NCBI RefSeq assembly: GCF_017814435.1
Contig: NZ_JAGJCB010000002.1
Span: forward strand, 310,001-374,000
Direction: 5' to 3'
Source: Mariniflexile gromovii
GTDB taxonomy: Bacteria > Bacteroidota > Bacteroidia > Flavobacteriales > Flavobacteriaceae
DNA: 64,000 nucleotides
A program made the position numbers and the translations under genes. Shown here in pieces: positions 53,801 to 60,338 of this stretch. The notes under the pieces are model-generated. The model saw only the letters and a list, made by a program, of their open reading frames with translations. It was not told where the DNA came from and searched no databases. How positions within the stretch are numbered: position 1 is the first letter of the stretch; every line of letters starts with the position of its first letter.

Positions 53801-54191
53801 GCTCAATACTAGCCAAAAGCAATTCCGATTGTAATGGGTTTTGATGCAACTGCAGAACATTCAACAGTTTATCATTCACTTCAGGAAAATGGTGCCCTAT
53901 TATTCTTGATGCTTCTTCGTAATCAATCCCCTTCTGAAGTTTAAAAAGCTTCGCCAATGGAATAAAAATAAATTTGATGAGCAAGCCAAATTCCACCAAT
54001 ACAAACAACCAAAACAACAAGGTTCTTGCCGTTGTGTTTAGCCATAAAACATGTTCGATAAACAGGGTGAATAAAAAATACAACAAGCCTATGGCGAAAA
54101 ATAAAATAGCGCCTTTAAGCAACTCATTGGTATAATACCTTTTAATGAATGCTTCTAATTTGTTTTGTATATTTTTAAAATTGCTTTGCAT
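50802..54191 (-). CDS. large DUF4175 membrane protein with long coiled coils
   Basis: 1129 residues. Two or three membrane helices near residues 20-75 and 155-180 precede beta-rich modules (about 190-490). A very long Lys/Glu/Gln coiled-coil region (about 495-780) follows, then a Met/Gln-rich helical domain (about 780-970). A low-complexity Gly/Lys/Glu/Asp stretch comes near 980-1030. I recognise the DUF4175-type family in Bacteroidota, sometimes found near MoxR and BatA-type genes. The function is unknown; topology suggests an envelope or periplasm-spanning scaffold. It overlaps ybeY by eight bases. Confidence 0.8.
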   Translation of the reverse strand: MQSNFKNIQNKLEAFIKRYYTNELLKGAILFFAIGLLYFLFTLFIEHVLWLNTTARTLLFWLFVLVEFGLLIKFIFIPLAKLFKLQKGIDYEEASRIIGHHFPEVNDKLLNVLQLHQNPLQSELLLASIEQKSIELHPIPFKLAVNFKRNLQYLKYAAIPVVILLATFVFGNTSWFSNSLERVTHYKTAYEPPAPFQFFVVNNHLNAIENKDFKLIVKTAGDVIPENAEIIYNNETYFLKQTGIGEFEYVFSQPKEAIEFQLTSNNVTSKPYTIEVVEVPSLLSFEMVLDYPNYTKKQDEVLKSTGNAIIPEGTYITWRLKTKATKKVQLFTKDTVNFSMENDGVFETSKRVFNNLQYSLSTSNNQLKNYETLSFNLNVVKDEYPNINLKVKTDSLDLQTLYFHGQVSDDYGFSKLQLVYYPSEDETQKKVETITVSNSNVSEFITAFPNNLKVKEGVSYELYFQIFDNDEVNKYKSSKSNVFTYRKRTKEEEVAKQLNAQSESIKDFNKSLKKFDEQEKQLEQLSRTQKEKSNLNFNDKKKLETFLQRQKQQDEMMKNFNKKLKDNLEEFEKDNKEKDQFKEDLKERLKANEEQLKQDEKLLEELQKLQEKINKDELTKKLDELAKQNKNKKRSLEQLLELTKRFYVEKKLDKLTEDLEQLAKDQEKLSNEPEDKNTKEKQDALNKDFEEFQKQLDNLKKEGDALKKPIKIPQDNLEENEIKKEQQKASEELKKEENNPSPNNGESKKNAQQSQKKAAQKMKKLSQQMQSAMQAGGGEQMQEDVEMLRQVLDNVLLFSFDEEKLMKQFQTVEENHNKYASLLKKQNSLREHFEHIDDSLFALSLRQPKLSEEVNKQITDVYYNIDKALGWFAENQIHQGVSNQQFTITAANNLSNFLSDVLDNMQENLSMSAGKGGQGEMQLPDIIMSQEQLNKMMEEGLKKGKEGKPKDEGEGKKEGEKGKEGDKGKNGDKPGQDKNGNKSGGEGEGNNEELNGLLYQIYQEQQQLRNALEEKLAKEGMSGNASSLLRKMEEVELDLLNKGFTNQTLQKMMDLKHQLLKLENASFQQGEDNKRESQTNNKNFDNNSNNQIPTAKQYFNTTEILNKQTLPLQPVYKKKVQKYFKQNND

Positions 54192-54256
54192 CTGTATAAT
54201 TAACCTACTAAACTACAATTTTATTTTTTACAGCGTTTATAATAATGTGTTAATTG

Positions 54257-54264
54257 TATCTTTG
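54257..54264 (+). promoter_or_regulatory. -7 box for gltX
   Basis: TATCTTTG matches TAnnTTTG and lies 17 bases before the gltX ATG. The 90-base gap also serves the divergent DUF4175 gene. Confidence 0.5.
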
Positions 54265-54281
54265 CAGCAAAATTACAAAAC

Positions 54282-55820
54282 ATGACCAAAAAAGTTCGTG
54301 TGCGTTTTGCACCCAGCCCAACAGGACCACTTCATATTGGAGGTGTTCGTACGGCGTTATTCAACTATTTATTTGCTAAAAAACATCAAGGTACTTTTAT
54401 TTTAAGAATTGAAGATACCGACCAAAACAGATACGTTGAAGGTGCCGAACAATACATTATTGATGCCTTAAATTGGTGCGGTATTCCGTTTGATGAAGGA
54501 ATTAACAAGAATGAAAAATTTGGCCCGTACAGACAAAGCGAACGCAAGCATTTGTACAAACAATATGCCGATGAATTAATTGCATCTGGCAACGCCTATT
54601 ATGCTTTTGACACGGCTGAAGATTTGGATTTTCATAGAACAGACCACGAAGCAAAAGGAAAAACCTTTATTTACAACTGGCACAACCGCTTAAAATTGAG
54701 CAATTCATTATCGCTTAGCGCGGAAGAAGTACAAGCTAAATTGGATGCAGGCGACGAATATGTTATCCGTTTTAAAAGTCCGCAAGACGAAACGTTACAC
54801 CTAAAAGATATCATACGTGGCGATATTAAAATTGATACCAATATTTTAGATGATAAGGTTTTATTTAAAAGTGATGGTATGCCCACTTACCATTTAGCGA
54901 ACATTGTAGACGACCATTTAATGGAAATAACCCATGTGATTCGTGGTGAAGAATGGTTACCAAGTTTAGCATTACACTACCAATTATACAAAGCCTTTGG
55001 TTGGGAAGCTCCTGAATTTGCACATTTACCATTAATTTTAAAACCAACAGGAAAAGGAAAATTAAGCAAACGCGATGGCGATAAATTAGGTTTCCCTGTC
55101 TTCCCTTTACAATGGTCCGACCCTGTTACCTATGAAGTTTCTAGAGGCTATAAAGAAGATGGTTATTTTCCTGAAGCCATGATAAACTTTTTGGCTTTCT
55201 TAGGATGGAACCCTGGAACCGAACAAGAAATTTTTAGTTTAAAAGAATTGATAGCTGCTTTTGAACTAGAGCGTGTAAACAAATCTGGTGCACGTTTTGA
55301 TCCGGATAAAATTAAATGGTTTAACCACCACTACATGCAAGAGCAAAGTAATGATGCTTTAGCAGAATTGTTTAAACCCATTGTGGATGAAAATGTCACC
55401 CTGAGCGCAGTCGAAGGGTCTCATGACATTGACGTAAACTATATCTCTATTGTTATAGGCATGATTAAAGAACGTGCTACGTTTATATCAGATTTTTGGG
55501 AGTTGAGCGCTTACTTTTTTGAAGCACCAAAATCATTCGACGAAAAAGCTACCAAAAAAGCATTAAAAGAGAATACAGCGGATATAATGGCCTCAATAAA
55601 AGCGATTATAAATGGTATTGAAAATTTTTCAACAGAAACCCTACAAACAGAAATTAAAGGCTGGATAACCGCTAATAATATTGGTTTTGGGCAAGTCATG
55701 ATGCCTTTACGAATTGCATTGGTTGGTGCTTTACAAGGACCCGATGTTTTTGATATAATGTATATGATTGGAAAAGCTGAAACTGTGAAGCGTATAGAAG
55801 CTTTGGTTTCCACAATTTAA
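54282..55820 (+). CDS. gltX: glutamyl-tRNA synthetase with in-frame repeat insertion
   Basis: 512 residues. It charges tRNA-Glu with glutamate. Class I motifs are HIGG (18-21) in PSPTGPLHIGG and KLSKRDG (about 259-265), both intact. Between residues about 371 and 383 the protein reads NVTLSAVEGSHDI, encoded by a dispersed palindromic repeat (55394-55428), and the protein is correspondingly about ten residues longer than the flavobacterial average I remember. The insert falls in the anticodon-binding helical region, beyond the catalytic core. A bidirectional terminator follows. Confidence 0.94.
   Translation: MTKKVRVRFAPSPTGPLHIGGVRTALFNYLFAKKHQGTFILRIEDTDQNRYVEGAEQYIIDALNWCGIPFDEGINKNEKFGPYRQSERKHLYKQYADELIASGNAYYAFDTAEDLDFHRTDHEAKGKTFIYNWHNRLKLSNSLSLSAEEVQAKLDAGDEYVIRFKSPQDETLHLKDIIRGDIKIDTNILDDKVLFKSDGMPTYHLANIVDDHLMEITHVIRGEEWLPSLALHYQLYKAFGWEAPEFAHLPLILKPTGKGKLSKRDGDKLGFPVFPLQWSDPVTYEVSRGYKEDGYFPEAMINFLAFLGWNPGTEQEIFSLKELIAAFELERVNKSGARFDPDKIKWFNHHYMQEQSNDALAELFKPIVDENVTLSAVEGSHDIDVNYISIVIGMIKERATFISDFWELSAYFFEAPKSFDEKATKKALKENTADIMASIKAIINGIENFSTETLQTEIKGWITANNIGFGQVMMPLRIALVGALQGPDVFDIMYMIGKAETVKRIEALVSTI
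55394..55428. repeat. palindromic dispersed repeat inside the gltX coding sequence
   Basis: TGTCA (55394-55398) pairs with TGACA (55424-55428), and CCCT (55399-55402) with AGGG (55415-55418), around GAGCGCAGTCGA. The sequence CCCTGAGCGCAGTCGAAGGG is a repeat I recall as very common in intergenic regions of Bacteroidota genomes. Here it lies in frame in gltX and encodes VTLSAVEGSHD. Confidence 0.75.
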
Positions 55821-55839
55821 ACTTCATAAAGACTATAAT

Positions 55840-55873
55840 AAAAAAGCCCTAAATTTTAGTTTAGGGCTTTTTT
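55840..55873. terminator. bidirectional intrinsic terminator after gltX
   Basis: GCCCTAAA and TTTAGGGC form an eight-base stem around TTTTAG, flanked by A6 and T6. It serves gltX (plus) and the glycosidase gene (minus), whose stop codon it touches. Confidence 0.88.
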
Positions 55874-55874
55874 A

Positions 55875-56993
55875 TTAGTGTTTCAAAGGAATAACCATAT
55901 TCCACGTATTTTCAAATTTCCATGCTTCAGGACCACTGCCAACTGCAGCAAATAAATGGGTTGGCTTGCCGTCTTCAATTAAAACAAAAGGACGTTCAAA
56001 ATGGTTTTGATGCGTTGTAGTACCATCATCCCATAAAATATTACGGCTATAGGCTTTTACTTGGTCGTACAAATGCCATTTCACTCCGTCTTTGGACCAC
56101 ACATGTATGCCACCACCTTCTTCACCACAAATTTCACCAGAACGGTCTTTTATAACCGCTTCATATTTATCGCCTGCCCACCAGATAAATGGATCTTCAA
56201 CATCTACATGCTCTTTTCCTGGTGTTTCAAACCTAAAAACAGGTTCTTCACTTAATCTTTTATATTCCCCTCGTGGACTATCGGCCATAGAAACCCCTAA
56301 CAATAATGGTGGTTTGGATGTAGCAGAAGATTTATACATAAGCAATATTTTTCCCGTTTTCGGGTCTACCGCTGGTGCTGGATTGGATGTAATGGAAGCA
56401 TCCCAATGCCCCGGTCTAGGTTCAATAACGGGCTTGTCAACACGTTCCCAAGGGCCAAAAACCGAGTCGCTAATGGCTAAACCAATGCGTTTATTCATCC
56501 AAGCTTCGTTCCAATTTTCACTAGAAAATTTTGGGTTTTCCTTATTAGGCTGTGGAAAATTGTATGTGGTTCCAAAATGGTATAACAAATACTTGTCTTT
56601 GTATTTAATAATTCTTGGGTTGTGGGTGCACATGCCATCAAAAAATTCCTTTCCACGCACAGGTAACACGACTTCTTGAAATACATAAGGCCCAACGGGT
56701 GTGTCTGCCACGGCACGAACCACTTCAGAATTAGTTACCCATGCACCAAAACCAACATCTTTAGACCATCTGGAAGCGAACATATGGTATTTACCATCTT
56801 CACCTTTTACTACAGACGAACCCCAAATCCAATAATTATCATCACGAAATCCACCACCTTTTGGAGCGGGTAAAATGCGATCTATAAAAGCGGCTTCCGG
56901 TTGTTTACCAAAAGCAGCACAAGACCATAAACTGGATGTTGCCAATAAAGCAGATCCTTTAAGTGTTGTTTCTATAAATGTTCTTCTTTTCAT
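55875..56993 (-). CDS. exported glycoside hydrolase-like five-bladed beta-propeller protein
   Basis: 372 residues. The start MKRRTFIETTLKGSALLATS is a twin-arginine-type signal, followed by LWSC, a non-canonical lipobox. The mature part has repeated propeller blades with the acidic residues of GH43/GH117-like enzymes, such as GKYHMFASRW, GPWERVDKPVIEPRP, DPFIWWAGDKYEAVIKD and HFERPFVLIEDGKP. The exact family and substrate are not clear to me; marine polysaccharide degradation is likely. It stands alone between gltX and an SPFH gene, with no SusCD pair nearby. Confidence 0.75.
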   Translation of the reverse strand: MKRRTFIETTLKGSALLATSSLWSCAAFGKQPEAAFIDRILPAPKGGGFRDDNYWIWGSSVVKGEDGKYHMFASRWSKDVGFGAWVTNSEVVRAVADTPVGPYVFQEVVLPVRGKEFFDGMCTHNPRIIKYKDKYLLYHFGTTYNFPQPNKENPKFSSENWNEAWMNKRIGLAISDSVFGPWERVDKPVIEPRPGHWDASITSNPAPAVDPKTGKILLMYKSSATSKPPLLLGVSMADSPRGEYKRLSEEPVFRFETPGKEHVDVEDPFIWWAGDKYEAVIKDRSGEICGEEGGGIHVWSKDGVKWHLYDQVKAYSRNILWDDGTTTHQNHFERPFVLIEDGKPTHLFAAVGSGPEAWKFENTWNMVIPLKH

Positions 56994-57290
56994 TTAATTA
57001 TTTTTTGTTTATTTTTTAGCACCAGCCATTTACCAACAAGCTTCTTACTAGGTTTCAAGGATTTTTATGGTTCATTTTGACTCTTCAAATTAAAAAAAAA
57101 TCATACGTGATACTTTTGGTTATCCCGTAATTTACCTCATTTTCAAAAACTATTTGTAACAAAACATAGTAATAAAGCTACTAATAAACAAGTTGAGAAT
57201 TATTCATTGTATATTTAAGGGTCTATTTCTAAACAAATATAAATTAAAATAACAACTATCATTTTTTTAACCATTTAAAAACAACGTATC
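56994..57290. other. 297-base divergent intergenic region
   Basis: A+T-rich gap between the glycosidase and SPFH genes, which diverge. It must hold both promoters, but no clean TAnnTTTG box is visible. No coding, repeat or RNA signal was found. Confidence 0.4.
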
Positions 57291-58217
57291 ATGAGCATTT
57301 ATTCAATCCCCTACATCGTACTTGGTGTCCTTTTATTTATATCATTCGTTTTTACCGTCAAGCAGCAAACGGCTGCTGTTATAGAGCGATTTGGTAAATT
57401 TCAAAGTATTCGTCATTCTGGATTTCAACTAAAAATCCCTTTAATAGACAGAATTGCTGGCAGATTAAGTTTAAAAATTCAGCAATTAGATGTTATAGTA
57501 GAAACTAAAACTTTAGATGATGTATTTGTTCGCTTAAAAGTATCTGTACAATACCGTGTTTTATCCGAAAAAGTGTACGATGCCTTTTATAAGTTAGACT
57601 ATCCACACGACCAAATAACCAGTTATGTATTTGATGTGGTACGTGCCGAAGTGCCAAAAATGAAATTGGATGATGTTTTTGTGAAAAAAGATGATATTGC
57701 ATTAGCGGTAAAAGCAGAATTGAACGATGCCATGCTTGATTATGGTTTTGATATCATTAAAACACTTGTAACGGATATTGACCCCGATCCTCAAGTAAAA
57801 GAAGCTATGAACCGTATTAATGCTGCCGATAGAGAAAAAACTGCTGCACAATACGAAGGTGATGCTGCGCGTATTTTAATAGTTGAAAAAGCGAAAGCGG
57901 AAGCCGAAAGCAAACGTTTACAAGGACAAGGTATTGCAGACCAACGTCGTGAAATTGCACGTGGTTTAGAAGAATCCGTTTTAGTGTTGAACAAAGTTGG
58001 AATAAACTCACAAGAAGCCTCTGCCCTAATAGTTGTAACTCAACATTACGATACACTTCAATCTATTGGTCAACATACAAATAGTAATTTAATATTGATG
58101 CCAAATTCGCCACAGGCAGGGAGTAATATGCTTAACGAAATGCTTGCAAGTTTTACAGCCAGTAACCAAATTGGTGAAGCCATGAAAGAAGCTAAGGAGA
58201 AAAAGAATAAAGAATAA
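57291..58217 (+). CDS. SPFH/stomatin-like membrane protein
   Basis: 308 residues. One N-terminal membrane helix (about 5-23) is followed by an SPFH/band 7 domain (about 25-200) with FGKFQSIRHSGFQLKIP and VETKTLDDVFVRLKVSVQYR. A coiled coil comes next (about 190-240, AEAESKRLQGQGIADQRREI), then a hydrophobic C-terminal part. Such proteins form ring oligomers in membrane microdomains and often modulate proteases. No NfeD partner gene is adjacent, which fits the slipin-only class. It ends with Glu/Lys residues and a strong terminator. Confidence 0.9.
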   Translation: MSIYSIPYIVLGVLLFISFVFTVKQQTAAVIERFGKFQSIRHSGFQLKIPLIDRIAGRLSLKIQQLDVIVETKTLDDVFVRLKVSVQYRVLSEKVYDAFYKLDYPHDQITSYVFDVVRAEVPKMKLDDVFVKKDDIALAVKAELNDAMLDYGFDIIKTLVTDIDPDPQVKEAMNRINAADREKTAAQYEGDAARILIVEKAKAEAESKRLQGQGIADQRREIARGLEESVLVLNKVGINSQEASALIVVTQHYDTLQSIGQHTNSNLILMPNSPQAGSNMLNEMLASFTASNQIGEAMKEAKEKKNKE

Positions 58218-58234
58218 CATTTATAACCTGTAAC

Positions 58235-58268
58235 AAAAAAGCCTCATACATAGTTATGAGGCTTTTTT
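58235..58268. terminator. bidirectional intrinsic terminator after the SPFH gene
   Basis: GCCTCATA and TATGAGGC form an eight-base stem around a six-base loop, flanked by A6 and T6. It serves the SPFH gene and the convergent small gene. Confidence 0.88.
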
Positions 58269-58467
58269 ATGGATGCTCTTCTTTATATTTTTTAAGCATT
58301 GTTTTTAAAGTTTCTAAATAATTTTTTAGCGATTTATCATCAACATTCAAATTATCTTCACTGGGAATCGTCATTGGGTTTTCATCTAAATATTGATATA
58401 ATTCAGGATAATCGGTTTCAATTTCCTGGGTAATATTCGATATTTCCATAAGCAGTTTAGCCTTCAT
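58267..58467 (-). CDS. small conserved-looking hypothetical protein
   Basis: 66 residues, acidic and helical, with no signal peptide or membrane helix. It opens MKAKLLMEISNITQEIETDY and continues with YPELYQYLDENPMTIP and LKNYLETLKTMLKKYKEEHP. I remember similar short flavobacterial proteins with the PELY..L.E.P pattern, but no function. It has a good ATG, and its stop lies at the shared terminator, which supports it being a real gene. Confidence 0.65.
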   Translation of the reverse strand: MKAKLLMEISNITQEIETDYPELYQYLDENPMTIPSEDNLNVDDKSLKNYLETLKTMLKKYKEEHP

Positions 58468-58545
58468 TTTATTCCTATTTAATGAAACACTTAAATTACT
58501 AAAATAAAACGATTTATAAAAATTATTCTCTCTTTACGAAAAGCC

Positions 58546-59703
58546 TTAACTTTTAAATGGGTGTCGCTCTTCCCAGTCTTGTTTTGGGTTCATTAAGCCG
58601 AATAGCTGTTTCAATACAGCATTCATAAAACTATTGGTATGCTTCATATAAACAAACATGGGTTTAGCCTTTGCCCCTACCGAACTTTTTATTTCCATGG
58701 CGGTTCTGGCATAAACTATGGTTTCAAAATGATTAATAATACCAAACTCCAACATGCTGTATAGCATATTTAAATACAGCTGGTTCTTGTATTGATGCGC
58801 TTCATCATAACCTAAAAAATATGTTTCAAGGTGTTGTTCATTCTGTATTAAAGTGAAAAAACCAATCAGTTCTTCATCTAAATAATATCCAAAAACTTTA
58901 AAATTATCTTGTAAATAACGTTTAAGGCTGTAAAAATGATTTTCAGGCAGTATAAACGTATTAAACTTGGCATTGTTAGATACGTTTAAATAAAGTGCGT
59001 GTAACCTATTTGAATTGGTTTTAATGGCCTCTAAATCCAATTCTGAACACGTAATACCATTTAGCTTTTTCCTGGCTGTTTTATAGCGACTTTTGTACTT
59101 CTTATTGAGTTCATTTAAATAATCGTTAAAACTTAACCAATTTGCTTCTATCTTCAATACCATATTGGGTTGAACCGTAACCTTATGAAGCTTGTTCGTG
59201 TTGAAAAAATTAGTTTCCAAATGAATAGTATCATCTAAAAAATAATCTTTAAACATGATGGCGCGTATGGTTTTATTCTGATTTGTTTTTATATGGTTTT
59301 TGATAGCTTCCAAAGCTTTATAAACCAATTCCAAATAAGTAGCTTGAGTTATGTTTTCCTTTTGAAAAAACACACCATGTTGTCCGGTATGCGTTAAGTT
59401 TCCGACCACCAAAACATTGCCTTTTAGTACTTTTGAAACCACATCGCGAAAAAACTCTTTTACACAAGATACATTTATGGCTCTGAACATATCTTTTAAA
59501 TACAGCTGAACACGTTGAATAATTGCAACCCCAACTAAAACATCATCATTAAAAATTCCAACAAAAAAAAATTGGATATTATTGGGCGATGCTTCTTCTA
59601 CAGCTTTTAAATATGAAGTTTGTAAAAAAATATCATGTTCAACAACGCCATCCCATGAAGGTGGAAGGTTGGCAACCGAATGATAAATTCTAAATGATTT
59701 CAA
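58546..59703 (-). CDS. GNAT-fold acetyltransferase family protein (FemAB/CelD-like)
   Basis: 385 residues, soluble. Two GNAT-like halves are suggested by MKSFRIYHSVANLPPSWDG at the start and by a C-terminal segment, YYLDEELIGFFTLIQNEQHLETYFLGYDEAHQ (about 273-304; quoted only in part elsewhere). The latter matches the Acetyltransf_6/CelD subgroup of FemAB-related enzymes. Those use acyl-CoA or aminoacyl-tRNA. The start is TTG at 59703. It stands alone; the substrate is unknown. Confidence 0.72.
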   Translation of the reverse strand: MKSFRIYHSVANLPPSWDGVVEHDIFLQTSYLKAVEEASPNNIQFFFVGIFNDDVLVGVAIIQRVQLYLKDMFRAINVSCVKEFFRDVVSKVLKGNVLVVGNLTHTGQHGVFFQKENITQATYLELVYKALEAIKNHIKTNQNKTIRAIMFKDYFLDDTIHLETNFFNTNKLHKVTVQPNMVLKIEANWLSFNDYLNELNKKYKSRYKTARKKLNGITCSELDLEAIKTNSNRLHALYLNVSNNAKFNTFILPENHFYSLKRYLQDNFKVFGYYLDEELIGFFTLIQNEQHLETYFLGYDEAHQYKNQLYLNMLYSMLEFGIINHFETIVYARTAMEIKSSVGAKAKPMFVYMKHTNSFMNAVLKQLFGLMNPKQDWEERHPFKS

Positions 59704-59770
59704 ATTTGAGTATAAAAAAGACCGAAGTTAAAACACTTCAGTCTTTGATTATATTAAAAGTTTACAAAAA

Positions 59771-60256
59771 TTATTTCCAAGCACAAATAATACCACCCAT
59801 AATACCAAGTGTTACTATCCAATAACCAGCGTTAATAAAGATGTATTTGGCGCTTTTGCGTTCAAATAAAGCATTGGTGCCCAAAATAGGCAAAGCAATA
59901 AAAATACCCGTTAAGACACCGTGAAAAACACCATGTTTAAAGGTTCTAAAAGACTCTGAATAGTCTACCATAAAAGCTTCGTATGAAGGTAAAGCATTTG
60001 CTGGATCTCCTCCTATTAAACTAAAAGCCCCCATTTGATGAATAACAATTCCCGGTAATGCGGTTGCTAATATAAAAGCAAAAAGGAATGCCAAACCAAA
60101 AATTTTGGCCATGTTTGCTCCTTTCATTTTTTTTTCGGTCATGTCGGCTGCTTGCATCCAAGCGTTACCAAATACTTTTGGGTGATACCAAATAAATCCA
60201 ACAAGTAATGCCGAAACTGCTGAGGCTAAAACTGCATAAATATTAAAAAAATCCAT
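59771..60256 (-). CDS. DUF1761 membrane protein
   Basis: 161 residues with four membrane helices (about 5-25, 52-75, 108-130 and 138-158). The motif LVGFIWYHPKVFGNAWMQ (about 19-36) identifies the DUF1761 family. Its function is not known. It is preceded and followed by long A+T-rich gaps, so it is probably a single-gene unit. Confidence 0.85.
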   Translation of the reverse strand: MDFFNIYAVLASAVSALLVGFIWYHPKVFGNAWMQAADMTEKKMKGANMAKIFGLAFLFAFILATALPGIVIHQMGAFSLIGGDPANALPSYEAFMVDYSESFRTFKHGVFHGVLTGIFIALPILGTNALFERKSAKYIFINAGYWIVTLGIMGGIICAWK

Positions 60257-60338
60257 AATAAATTTAGTTAAAAAGTTAGATTATAAATATAGTTAAAATA
60301 ATAATATGTGCTTCATTTTTAGTTATTTGAAAAACAAA

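Noticed and set aside
56092-56679. A 195-codon open frame on the plus strand opposite the glycosidase gene
   Set aside because: It lies wholly antisense to a well-supported gene, has no recognisable domain, and its composition is that of a reverse-frame shadow.
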